Positions 8,419 to 16,282 of a stretch of 64,000 nt of DNA are shown here, piece by piece. A program made the translations under genes and the position numbers. Numbering within the stretch: position 1 is the stretch's first letter; each line of letters starts with the position of its first letter. This stretch comes from Rivularia sp963920925 (GTDB taxonomy: Bacteria; Cyanobacteriota; Cyanobacteriia; Cyanobacteriales; Nostocaceae), in assembly GCF_963920925.1 (NCBI RefSeq), contig NZ_CAWUDI010000010.1, positions 120,731-184,730 of the forward strand. The letters are read 5' to 3'. The notes below the pieces were generated by a model. That model made no database searches, had not been told where the DNA came from, and saw only the letters and a program-made list of their open reading frames with translations.

Positions 8419-9063
8419 TTATCCCAACATCTGAATATTGGAGAAGATAAATTGCATTGTCATGGGCTTTTCTTCGACTTCGGTGGTAATTATCCGTTCG
8501 TTAAGGATGGAATAATCACCAACTTTTTCGTAGTTGTCTTCAAATTCGCTTTTTCCACCTTTTTGTTCGCCTGTTTTCGGATCGTGATATACCGAATCAT
8601 AGCGGTGAGCAAGGTAGCCTGCGCCGGTATCGTGAGTGCTGAAAGTGTTGATGGTGACTACTACACCGTGAATGTGACGGTGAACTAGAACTACTTCGCG
8701 ATCGCGAATCTTGTATTTGTCTCCGGAAGACTTACCACCAACTAAAACTTCTACAGCACCGGATTCGTCTGTTTCTCCGCAGCTAAAACTATTGTCTTTG
8801 TGTGAGTCTTCAAATTCACGTCTAATGCGGTGAATTGCTATTTCCCACAACTGATTATTAATTGCTTCTTTAGCTTGCGTGTCTTCTATATCAAAAACTT
8901 CAGCTTTTAAATCGGAGTTAACGCGGACTTTTCCCTTAAATTCTTTACCATCATATTTATAAGTTACATCTGCGGTGTAACCGGGGAAATTCTTGTCCCA
9001 GGTGTAACGATTGTCGTAAGCTTCCCGTAAAAGTTGGCGGGCAGAAGTTTGAGCTACTGTCAT
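8419..9063 (-). CDS. DUF3386 family protein
   Basis: The 214-residue cyanobacterial protein starts MTVAQTSARQLLREAYDNRYTW and has the repetitive beta-rich body of the DUF3386 family (FPGYTADVTYKYDGKEFKGKVRV). No signal peptide is seen. Function is unknown. I prefer ATG 9063, which has AGGAGATAG upstream, over an in-frame ATG at 9087 that adds eight unlike residues. The gene has no same-strand partner close by. Confidence 0.8.
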   Translation of the reverse strand: MTVAQTSARQLLREAYDNRYTWDKNFPGYTADVTYKYDGKEFKGKVRVNSDLKAEVFDIEDTQAKEAINNQLWEIAIHRIRREFEDSHKDNSFSCGETDESGAVEVLVGGKSSGDKYKIRDREVVLVHRHIHGVVVTINTFSTHDTGAGYLAHRYDSVYHDPKTGEQKGGKSEFEDNYEKVGDYSILNERIITTEVEEKPMTMQFIFSNIQMLG

Positions 9064-9176
9064 ATTTATAAATCTATCTCCTATCATCTTTAGTTATGTT
9101 AGCTCGAATCCGGGGAAGCCCTACGTCAATCTGCCCAAGTAAGCCCGTGTGGCAAATTGAACGAGATCGTAATGAA

Positions 9177-9545
9177 CTACCCCGCCCATGTTTTCAACAT
9201 GGACGAGGTTTCTGACACTTCACCTTCGACAGTTGCCGCCAACCCACCACAGTGAGTAGCAGTTGCAAGAAAACGCGGATTTTCTCGGATTGTACCGTCA
9301 CTTGCAGCCACCGCAGTTAAGCATCCAAAATCCAAACCAATTGCACCGATTCCAGTATTTCTTTGAGGGGTGCATTGTAGGGAAATAGATGCGTACCATT
9401 TCCCATGACGATAAACAATTGTGCAAGTGGTAGGAACTCCCCAAGTTCTTGCTTTACCACGGATTTGAATTTTACCCAAATTAGACAATTCTAAATGTCC
9501 ATTCTCACCGTTACTAAGAACTTTCCACCCAGATGTACATGGATA
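9177..9545 (-). pseudogene. TnpB (IS200/IS605/IS1341-type) transposase remnant
   Basis: Reading on the minus strand from about 9545, the frame gives GWKVLSNGENGHLELSNLG, IQIRGKARTWG, TCTIVYRHGKWYASISLQC and GIGAIGLDFGCLTAVAASDG. These are the central beta-barrel and the first RuvC motif (D of GLDFG) of TnpB, the OMEGA-RNA-guided nuclease of IS605-type elements. The rest of RuvC, the zinc finger and the N-terminus are missing; the frame ends soon after ENPRFL. Full TnpB has about 400 residues, so only about a quarter remains. No intact tnpA is present. Confidence 0.8.
9178..9215. repeat. Hairpin at the distal end of the TnpB remnant
   Basis: CATGTT-TTC-AACATG (9187-9201) forms a perfect short hairpin within 'ccgcccatg...catggacgagg', at the 3' side of the TnpB remnant. 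Similar sub-terminal hairpins mark the right ends of IS200/IS605 elements, so this may be the old element end. Confidence 0.4.
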
Positions 9546-9581
9546 AAGCTATAACGGAAAGTGTAGTATTCCAGATATTCT

Positions 9582-9628
9582 AGATCCCCCCAACCCCCCT
9601 TTTTAAGGGGGCGCTATTAAGTCCTATA
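9582..9628. repeat. C/G-run hairpin dispersed repeat
   Basis: GATCCCCCCAACCCCCC followed by a G-run and 'ctattaagtcctata'. It is the reverse complement of the unit at 24352-24399. Confidence 0.8.
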
Positions 9629-9678
9629 AATGTCGCATCTCTTTTTACTGAAGAACCATAATAAATTATTGTTAGTTA

Positions 9679-10479
9679 TCAACTAAGTCGCACTTGAGAA
9701 CCATTATCTACAGCTAATTCTAATTGTGCATTACCGCTATTTACGGCAATTTCTACCCATCCGTGACTACCAATAAGTGCAATTAATTCTCCAATTTTCA
9801 CATCTGAATAAGTTTCCCGCGCTTTTATTTTCCTTCCTCTTATCTCTATATTCCAATTATTCCCTTTGACATAACTCTGAGGAATATTTGTCACTAAATT
9901 TCCAAAATGGTCAATATATTGAATGCAGCCCATAACACTATCATCCTTCTGAGTGCATTCTGGTAAATCTAACTTTACTAAACTTTCAAGATTTATCTCT
10001 CGTCCTAATTCTTGCAAAGATATGCCATTAGCTAGATGCGCTCCCACAGGTGCAAAAATATCTCTACCGTGGAAGGTAGTACTAGCCTCAAATGTCAGCC
10101 AATATTCGGGATTCGTTAATTCCACTGCTGAAATAACAGAATTTTTATTTTGATTCAAAACTCCACCGAGCAAACCATTATCTGGAGCAATTAAAAAGCC
10201 TTGCGCTAATTCTACAGCAACCGCTCTACGCTTTCCTCCTACTCCAGGATCTACCACCGCAACGTGTACGGTACCCGCAGGAAAATATGGATAAGCATTC
10301 ATTAAACAAAACCGGGCTGCGGCAATATTTTGTGGTGGGATTTGATGCGTTATGTCAACCACCCTCAACATCGGATTTATTTGCGCGATCGCACCTTTCA
10401 TTACCCCAACGTACTCGTCGCTAATTCCAAAGTCGGTAAGTAATGTTATCAACGGTTGTTTAGTTGATTTATCGGACAT
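9679..10479 (-). CDS. SAM hydroxide adenosyltransferase (DUF62 family)
   Basis: The 266-residue protein matches the DUF62 family, which hydrolyses S-adenosylmethionine to adenosine and methionine using an activated water. Conserved stretches are LITLLTDFG near residue 10, the DPGVGGKRR substrate loop, IAPDNGLLGGV and FHGRDIFAPVGAHLA, followed by the C-terminal beta domain (IDHFGNLVTNI). It is related to fluorinase and chlorinase but is expected to use water. ATG 10479 (MSDKSTKQP) is preferred to the upstream TTG at 10488. Confidence 0.9.
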   Translation of the reverse strand: MSDKSTKQPLITLLTDFGISDEYVGVMKGAIAQINPMLRVVDITHQIPPQNIAAARFCLMNAYPYFPAGTVHVAVVDPGVGGKRRAVAVELAQGFLIAPDNGLLGGVLNQNKNSVISAVELTNPEYWLTFEASTTFHGRDIFAPVGAHLANGISLQELGREINLESLVKLDLPECTQKDDSVMGCIQYIDHFGNLVTNIPQSYVKGNNWNIEIRGRKIKARETYSDVKIGELIALIGSHGWVEIAVNSGNAQLELAVDNGSQVRLS

Positions 10480-11136
10480 TATTTGCAACTTTTAGTTTAT
10501 TTAACAAAATAATTATGTAATAACCATTACTAAAATTGTGCTATCTTACACTATGTAATATAAGCAATTCAAACGATAATATTAGCCGTTTTTTTTAGAT
10601 ACATAGTCTCAAAATTGATAACTATTATACATTTAAAAAACAAACAATATTAAATTTTCCTTAAGTTATACAAAGTGCGGTAACAACTACTGTAATTGTA
10701 GTATTGATAACTATTTAGATAAAATGTTCTAAAAATTAGATTTAAGATCAAATTTGGAAACCCTTGTATCAGCCCTGGAGAAAGCATTGTGGATAATAAT
10801 GTGATTAAACTAGCAAAACTTTTTCCAGAATTTCGCGTATAATCAAGGTGAATTGTATGGGGAAACACGTTAGAGGGATCATCAAACCTAGACGAAAAGC
10901 CAACTTAATTTCAGGTATTTGAGGGTATGTCCGTCAATGCTATGTTTGATTAATTAAATTTATCGTCTAACAGTACTATGTTCAACAACTGAGATTAAAT
11001 TGCTAGATATGCACTCTTGAAACCGTTTATCAAAGTTCTGTACCTCTGAAGGTAAATGTATATTCCTATCTAAAGATAGTTGAGTATATCTGGCCCGCTT
11101 CGTTACAGTTGATTACAAAAATTTTAGGAGATTTAT
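10480..11136. other. Intergenic region, nothing recognised
   Basis: 657 bases of AT-rich DNA lie between divergent genes. Short frames are present but none has convincing start signals or composition. It must hold the promoters of the SAM hydrolase gene and of the GT4 gene, whose ATG at 11137 follows TTAGGAG. Confidence 0.5.
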
Positions 11137-12216
11137 ATGCGAATAGCTCAAGTTGCTCCACTGTGGGAGAGAGTTCCTCCCCCCGGCTATGGCGGTGTTG
11201 AGTTGGTCGTAGGCTTGTTGACTGATGAATTAGTCCGGCGAGGACATGAAGTGACTTTGTTCGCTTCGGGAGATTCACTAACTTTAGCAAAGTTAGAGTC
11301 TGTTTATCCCCGCGCTTTTCGTTTGGAACCCTCTATAACAGAGTATTCTGCTTATGAAGCTTTACAGTTAAGTCGAGTCTATAAGCAAGCTAGAAACTTT
11401 GATATCATTCATTCTCACGTTGGTTATACTTCTCTTTTTCACGCTGGTTTTGTTGAAACTCCAACGATTCATACCCTACACGGTGCTTTTAATTCAGACA
11501 CCAAGCAGATATATACCGAAGCACGCGAGCAGCACTATGTAAGCATTTCAGATGCCCAACGCGAGCCAATAAAGGAGTTAAATTATGCTGCAACAGTGTA
11601 TAACGGTATCGATACTGAAAGCCATCGTTTTTACGCTGAATCGCAGTCTTCCCCCTATTTGGCATTTTTGGGAAGAATTTCTCCGGAAAAAGGTACTCAC
11701 ATCGCTATCGAAATTGCTCAAAAATCCGGCGTACCTTTGAAGATGGCTGGTAAAGTCGATAGAGTTGATGTGGATTATTTTGACAGCAAAATTAAGCCTC
11801 ATATTGACGGCAAGCATATAGAATATTTGGGCGAAGCTAATCACTTCGAGAAAAACGAACTTTTGGGTGGTGCGATCGCCATGTTATTCCCTATAACTTG
11901 GAGAGAGCCTTTTGGATTGGTAATGACGGAATCGATGGCAGCGGGAACTCCGGTACTTGCGAAGCCATTGGGTTCAGTTCCAGAAGTAATTGCAGATGGA
12001 AAGACAGGCTTCTTATGCGACAGCGTTGATGATTTTGTTAAAGCTGTTCAACGTTTGGGAGAAATAGATAGAAGAGTGTGTCGCGCTCATGTCGAGCAGA
12101 ATTTCAGCATCAAAAGCATGGTAGATGGTTATTTGGATGTTTACCGCAAAGCAATGGGTAATAAATTTGAAAAGAACGGTTATTCCCGTTTTTTGTCAAA
12201 CCTACTTATGAGATAA
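11137..12216 (+). CDS. Glycosyltransferase family 4 (GT-B retaining)
   Basis: The 359-residue protein is a GT4-type enzyme. The N-terminal Rossmann domain begins MRIAQVAPLWERVPPPGYGGVE, with the glycine-rich loop and HTLHGAF. The nucleotide-sugar domain carries FLGRISPEKG and the E-x7-E motif EPFGLVMTE followed by SMAAGTPV. It transfers a sugar from a nucleotide donor in the cytoplasm; the acceptor is unknown. The start is well set by AGGAG eight bases upstream. It is on the opposite strand to the EPS locus, ending 329 bases from its last gene, so it may be a separate glycolipid or glycan enzyme or an outlying EPS gene. Confidence 0.9.
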   Translation: MRIAQVAPLWERVPPPGYGGVELVVGLLTDELVRRGHEVTLFASGDSLTLAKLESVYPRAFRLEPSITEYSAYEALQLSRVYKQARNFDIIHSHVGYTSLFHAGFVETPTIHTLHGAFNSDTKQIYTEAREQHYVSISDAQREPIKELNYAATVYNGIDTESHRFYAESQSSPYLAFLGRISPEKGTHIAIEIAQKSGVPLKMAGKVDRVDVDYFDSKIKPHIDGKHIEYLGEANHFEKNELLGGAIAMLFPITWREPFGLVMTESMAAGTPVLAKPLGSVPEVIADGKTGFLCDSVDDFVKAVQRLGEIDRRVCRAHVEQNFSIKSMVDGYLDVYRKAMGNKFEKNGYSRFLSNLLMR

Positions 12217-12223
12217 ATCTGTA

Positions 12224-12296
12224 GTGGATGAATTCAATATTTATTTAATTAACTTGAATTAAACTTGAATTAAACAGTTCAATTCATCCACTTTTT
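12224..12296 (+). terminator. Inverted repeat with T-run after the GT4 gene
   Basis: GTGGATGAATT (12224-12234) pairs with AATTCATCCAC (12281-12291), followed by TTTTT. The loop is long (46 bases) and contains a direct repeat of ACTTGAATTAA. It lies eight bases past the GT4 stop. It behaves as a terminator on paper, though the long loop is unusual. Confidence 0.5.
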
Positions 12297-12545
12297 ATCT
12301 AGAAGTGCATCTACCTCAAATTATTTTACTTTTGCTAAAATTCAGGTAATTACGGGTTATTCCAACTTAAGATTTACGATTATTTTGCTTGTTCCTTCTT
12401 GAAAAAATAGGTCGGGGCAATTTCATTTTTTGAATTATCTTCTGCTTGCTTCAAACTGGCAATTTTAAGTTGATAGATTATTTTATTAAAGTAGAAGTTA
12501 TGAATCTAAAATTCTATGTCAAACAAAAGCCAATGACAGGATTTT

Positions 12546-13247
12546 CTATGATGCTTGTGACGAAAAGTTCGCTGTTTCTCTACCAAGACGATTTTTGATG
12601 ATTCTTGCAGGCGTACCTACCGCAATAGAAAAAGGAGGAATGTTCTTATTAACAACGGAACCCGCACCAATAATACTTCCTTTTCCAATAATCACTCCAT
12701 CTAATACCGTGACGTTGTGTCCTAACCAACAGTCATCTTCAATTACAATTCCCTCCCGAGTTATACCTTGTTCTTCAATAGGTATAGTGGGATCTGCAAA
12801 AATATGATTATTGGCAAATATTCCACAATGCGGTGCAATTAAACAGTTTTTACCAATTTTTATATCTCCCGTACCGCTAATAGTGACATAGGGACCTATA
12901 TATGCATTTTCATCAATAATAATATGTGTATCGTTGAGCGAGCGAATATCTACACCACGTTCTAATCTAGCTCTATCTTTTATATGTACCTTATTATTCG
13001 GATGTCCTAAAGCATTGATTTGCACTCCTTTCAAAAGACTTACGCTATCGCCAATTTCAATGGAAGAAGTTCCAATTAGCTCTACAAAATGTTGAATATT
13101 AACAGATTTACCGAGTCGATTTAAAAGACTTCTATAAACCAAATTCCTTAACTTTTTACCCAAAAAAACATTCGGGATACCACCGAAAATAGTGGTGAGC
13201 AATCTTTCTTTCAAAGAGATTCTATTGAAGCTATTATTCTTTATCAT
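12546..13247 (-). CDS. Hexapeptide-repeat (left-handed beta-helix) acyltransferase
   Basis: The 233-residue protein has imperfect [LIV]-G-x4 repeats across residues about 55-215 (IEIGDSVSLLKGV, AYIGPYVTISGTG, IKIGKNCLIAPH, CWLGHNVTVLDGV, IGKGSIIGAGSVV), ending AVGTPARIIK as in the NodL/LacA/WbbJ type. It probably O- or N-acetylates a sugar of the exopolysaccharide using acetyl-CoA. It is the last gene of the minus-strand polysaccharide locus, 439 bases beyond the sugar transferase, so it may have its own promoter. Confidence 0.88.
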   Translation of the reverse strand: MIKNNSFNRISLKERLLTTIFGGIPNVFLGKKLRNLVYRSLLNRLGKSVNIQHFVELIGTSSIEIGDSVSLLKGVQINALGHPNNKVHIKDRARLERGVDIRSLNDTHIIIDENAYIGPYVTISGTGDIKIGKNCLIAPHCGIFANNHIFADPTIPIEEQGITREGIVIEDDCWLGHNVTVLDGVIIGKGSIIGAGSVVNKNIPPFSIAVGTPARIIKNRLGRETANFSSQAS

Positions 13248-13686
13248 CCTGATGACCCTTATAACTCATGTAAATTATCATCTCGACCTGTCAAAAAATA
13301 GAATCAAATAATTAACAAATAATTGACTATTAATTTTTTAACTACAAGTAAATAGATATAAATCGAAACTACTCATCATTCTGTATGTTATCTAATTAAT
13401 TTATTTTATATTTACACGTACAGGAAAATAAAATATAAAAAAATATATAAAATTTATAACTATTTATCAATAGATTTTAAAATGGCTATTTTTATACTAC
13501 CAAAAAATAATTAATGCAAAAATATGTTTTACGACTATCTGAAATAGGTCTAACAGGTTGTTAACCAGCTAATATTTTATATTAGAATAAGATATTAAAT
13601 CATGCAAGCTATATTCAAGGCTTTTTTGCCTTTATTTGGGGAAGAGATTCAATTTTTATTTCTCTCCCCTAGTAAAACAATACCTA
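13248..13686. other. AT-rich gap within the EPS locus
   Basis: 439 bases with very low GC separate the sugar transferase and the acyltransferase. GGGGAAGAGA (13638-13647) can pair with TCTCTCCCC (13661-13669), 17 bases past the sugar transferase stop, and may end that transcript, although no T-run follows. Nothing else is recognised. Confidence 0.4.
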
Positions 13687-15195
13687 TCAATAAGCGCCAG
13701 TTTTCTGCAAAACAACTCGTATAGTTTGCAGTAAAATTCTCATATCCAAAAGGATAGACCAGTTTTCAATGTAATTAATATCTAATTTGACTGCATCTTC
13801 AAATTTTTCGATGTTCGAGCGACCTGAAACTTGCCACAAACCTGTAATGCCTGGTAAAACTTCTTGTCGGATAAAGTGCGGCGGTTGAAATTTTTCAACA
13901 TCTCTTAGAGGAAGAGGGCGAGGGCCAACTAAACTCATATCACCTAATAACACATTGAATAATTGCGGTAATTCATCCAAGCTGTAAAGACGTAAAAACT
14001 TACCAACTTTTGTGATCCGAGGATCATCTTTCATTTTGAACAGAACCCCATCTTTTATTTCATTTTCCGCTTCTAAATTTGCCTGTAATTTCTCCGCATT
14101 CGTTACCATAGTGCGGAATTTCCAAATTTTAAATTTTTTACAGTGTAAACCAATTCGCTCTTGTCTAAAAAATATTGGGCCGGGAGAATCTAGTTTAACT
14201 AGTAAAGCAATTAACAGATATAAAGGCGAAAACAGTATTAATAAAACAATGGAACAACAAAGGTCAAAACACCGTTTAATCCAAAAGTCGCTACCTGCAA
14301 TAATTGGTGCTGGAATTGTTAGACAAGGAATATTACCAATTTTCCAAAGTGTAGATTTAGGATGATAAATGCGATCGGTTGTTGGCAATATGCGTAAAGT
14401 AATACCAGCAGTTTGGAAATGCCAGCAAATATACAGTCTATTTTTGATTGCGTTCCAAGAGACAAATGTCTCAACGATACCCTGTCGCTTAAGAAATTCA
14501 AAAGTTGCTTCTCGATTCTCTCTATCTAGACTTTCTGAGTCAACAACGCCTTCAAGGGTATAACAATTTTCCTTCTGAATGAACCTTACATAATCGTCTC
14601 GATCCTCTGGATCGGTAATTACAAAAATCGGATAGCGAATTGCCCCTTTTTTACGCAATAGTTTAGTTGAGAAATCAAATATCAAGCGTCCCGTGCAGGT
14701 AAAAGTTACCGATAGTAGCCAAGATATTAAAAAGCTAGATCGGGAAACGTAACCATCTGGTTCGTACAAAAAAGCAATTAATAGTAAGAAAATTTCTGAA
14801 AGGGTAACGGCTTTGATTAAAGCAGTATAATTACGACGATAAATACCGGGGGAATATAAACTCTTGGTCGCAATCATGCCAATGCTAACGATCAGAATTA
14901 GGAGGATAAATGAAGGCTTTTTCGTCCAAGGTGATTCTAAAAACGTACCGAAATTGATTGCTAAAGTCCATGCTAAGCTCAGAGCAATCATATCTAATGA
15001 AACAAGGGTTATAACTCGCAGGAATCTAACTGCAATTCCTTTTTTTAAGTTTGCACCTTTTGCTGACCTTAAGTCAGGTCGAAGATTTACTACTGGTAGA
15101 GAACGATAAGCCATAGTTAGTATTACACCTGTATTAAGACTACTTGCCCGGTTGTTATAAATTGCTAATTTTCGCGATATAAAACCTTGCTTCAT
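13687..15195 (-). CDS. Polyprenyl-phosphate sugar-1-phosphate transferase (EPS initiating enzyme)
   Basis: The 502-residue protein is of the WcaJ/WbaP/HepE-like type. Residues about 50-175 hold four to five membrane helices, followed by a CoA-binding-like region. The C-terminal 200 residues are the bacterial sugar transferase domain: KRCFDLCCSIVLLILFSPLYL, DSPGPIFFRQERIG, KFRTM, DELPQLFNVLLGDMSLVGPRP and PGITGLWQVSGRS. It places the first sugar phosphate on undecaprenyl phosphate at the inner membrane and so starts repeat-unit assembly. The ATG at 15195 gives a 27-residue extension before MAYRSLPVV (15114), which is an alternative start. Which sugar it uses cannot be read from the sequence. 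Confidence 0.93.
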   Translation of the reverse strand: MKQGFISRKLAIYNNRASSLNTGVILTMAYRSLPVVNLRPDLRSAKGANLKKGIAVRFLRVITLVSLDMIALSLAWTLAINFGTFLESPWTKKPSFILLILIVSIGMIATKSLYSPGIYRRNYTALIKAVTLSEIFLLLIAFLYEPDGYVSRSSFLISWLLSVTFTCTGRLIFDFSTKLLRKKGAIRYPIFVITDPEDRDDYVRFIQKENCYTLEGVVDSESLDRENREATFEFLKRQGIVETFVSWNAIKNRLYICWHFQTAGITLRILPTTDRIYHPKSTLWKIGNIPCLTIPAPIIAGSDFWIKRCFDLCCSIVLLILFSPLYLLIALLVKLDSPGPIFFRQERIGLHCKKFKIWKFRTMVTNAEKLQANLEAENEIKDGVLFKMKDDPRITKVGKFLRLYSLDELPQLFNVLLGDMSLVGPRPLPLRDVEKFQPPHFIRQEVLPGITGLWQVSGRSNIEKFEDAVKLDINYIENWSILLDMRILLQTIRVVLQKTGAY

Positions 15196-15432
15196 TCACT
15201 TGAAACAAGATTTGTATATAGCTATTTGAGAAATATCATTAGGTTATTATTAAAATCAAATATTAAAAATAAATATTTAATTAAGCTTTAATAAATAACC
15301 ATATTGTATCAATATAGTACAATTATTTATTTTACTTAAAAAGTAAAATAAAATGTTTTTTAAGGTTGATAGCTTTAATATCAAATGAACTAAGAGCAAT
15401 CGAGTTAATTTGATAAAAATATGCAATCTATC

Positions 15433-16242
15433 TTAATATATTGAGGATGCTTTACCGCCCTTTTTGAAAATTTTTACGAAACGTTCTTTGAGAAGACGGT
15501 AGAAAAATAGCGGATTACCCACAACATAACGCTGCCACAATCGTTTAGGTTCGGTAAACATTCGCGATAACCATTCAAGCCCGCGATTCGTCATCCAACG
15601 AGGGCCACGATATACTGCACCCGTATAAAAGTCTAAGCAGGCACCCAAAGGTAAAAAAACTTTTGCATTGATTCGGTCGAAATTATCAATAATCCAGCGT
15701 TCTTGCAACGGCATTCCGAAGCCAACGTATAATACATCCGGCTTAAATTGATTAATTTCATTCACAACATATTCATTTTCTATGCCAGATTTATGAAAGT
15801 AACCGTGATGTCCTTTTACTTTTAAATTGGGCGCAATGATTTGCAATTTATTTATTGCTTGATCGACAACACCAGGCTTACCTGCAAGCAAATACAGCGA
15901 AATATTCTCTCGTTCGCAAGCAGAAGCCAAGTTTTCTATGTAATCGGGACAAGTCATGCGATGTTCCGAATTTACACCGCAGCCGCACATTTTTGCACCT
16001 AATAATACGCCAAATCCATCGCAAAAGACTAAATCCGACCTGTTAATAAAATCTTTGTACCAAGGCATTTCGCAGGCAAAATTCATTGCCCGAACGTTAA
16101 CATTTCCTACCACTGTTTTTTTGTCAATACTTGCCGAGCTAACGATGAAATTAATTAATTCTTGGACGCTGACTTTATGAAACTTTGTGCCAAGCAATTC
16201 TACTTCATCAAATTGGTTGATGCAGATGTTATTTGTAGACAT
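15433..16242 (-). CDS. WecG/TagA/CpsF family glycosyltransferase (GT26)
   Basis: The 269-residue protein carries the family hallmarks: NVNVRAMNFACEMPWY, DLVFCDGFGVLLG, a YLLAGKPG loop, DVLYVGFGMPLQERWI and LPLGACLDFYTGAVYRGPRWM. Members add ManNAcA, ManNAc or related sugars as the second sugar on undecaprenyl-linked glycans. In this locus it would act right after the sugar transferase. It is downstream of the GH74 gene, 40 bases apart, and probably in the same transcript. Confidence 0.92.
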   Translation of the reverse strand: MSTNNICINQFDEVELLGTKFHKVSVQELINFIVSSASIDKKTVVGNVNVRAMNFACEMPWYKDFINRSDLVFCDGFGVLLGAKMCGCGVNSEHRMTCPDYIENLASACERENISLYLLAGKPGVVDQAINKLQIIAPNLKVKGHHGYFHKSGIENEYVVNEINQFKPDVLYVGFGMPLQERWIIDNFDRINAKVFLPLGACLDFYTGAVYRGPRWMTNRGLEWLSRMFTEPKRLWQRYVVGNPLFFYRLLKERFVKIFKKGGKASSIY

Positions 16243-16282
16243 TATTTTTGATTAAAATTATCTCAAGTAGTTAATTATTCAG

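Noticed and set aside
9095..9120. AGCTCGAATCCGGGG, resembling a tRNA T-arm
   Set aside because: No acceptor, D- or anticodon arms can be folded around it and no terminal pairing is found.
10650..10868. 72-codon minus-strand frame in the gap before the GT4 gene
   Set aside because: Composition is random-looking (Tyr/Asn/Ser-rich tail), there is no ribosome site and no recognisable domain.
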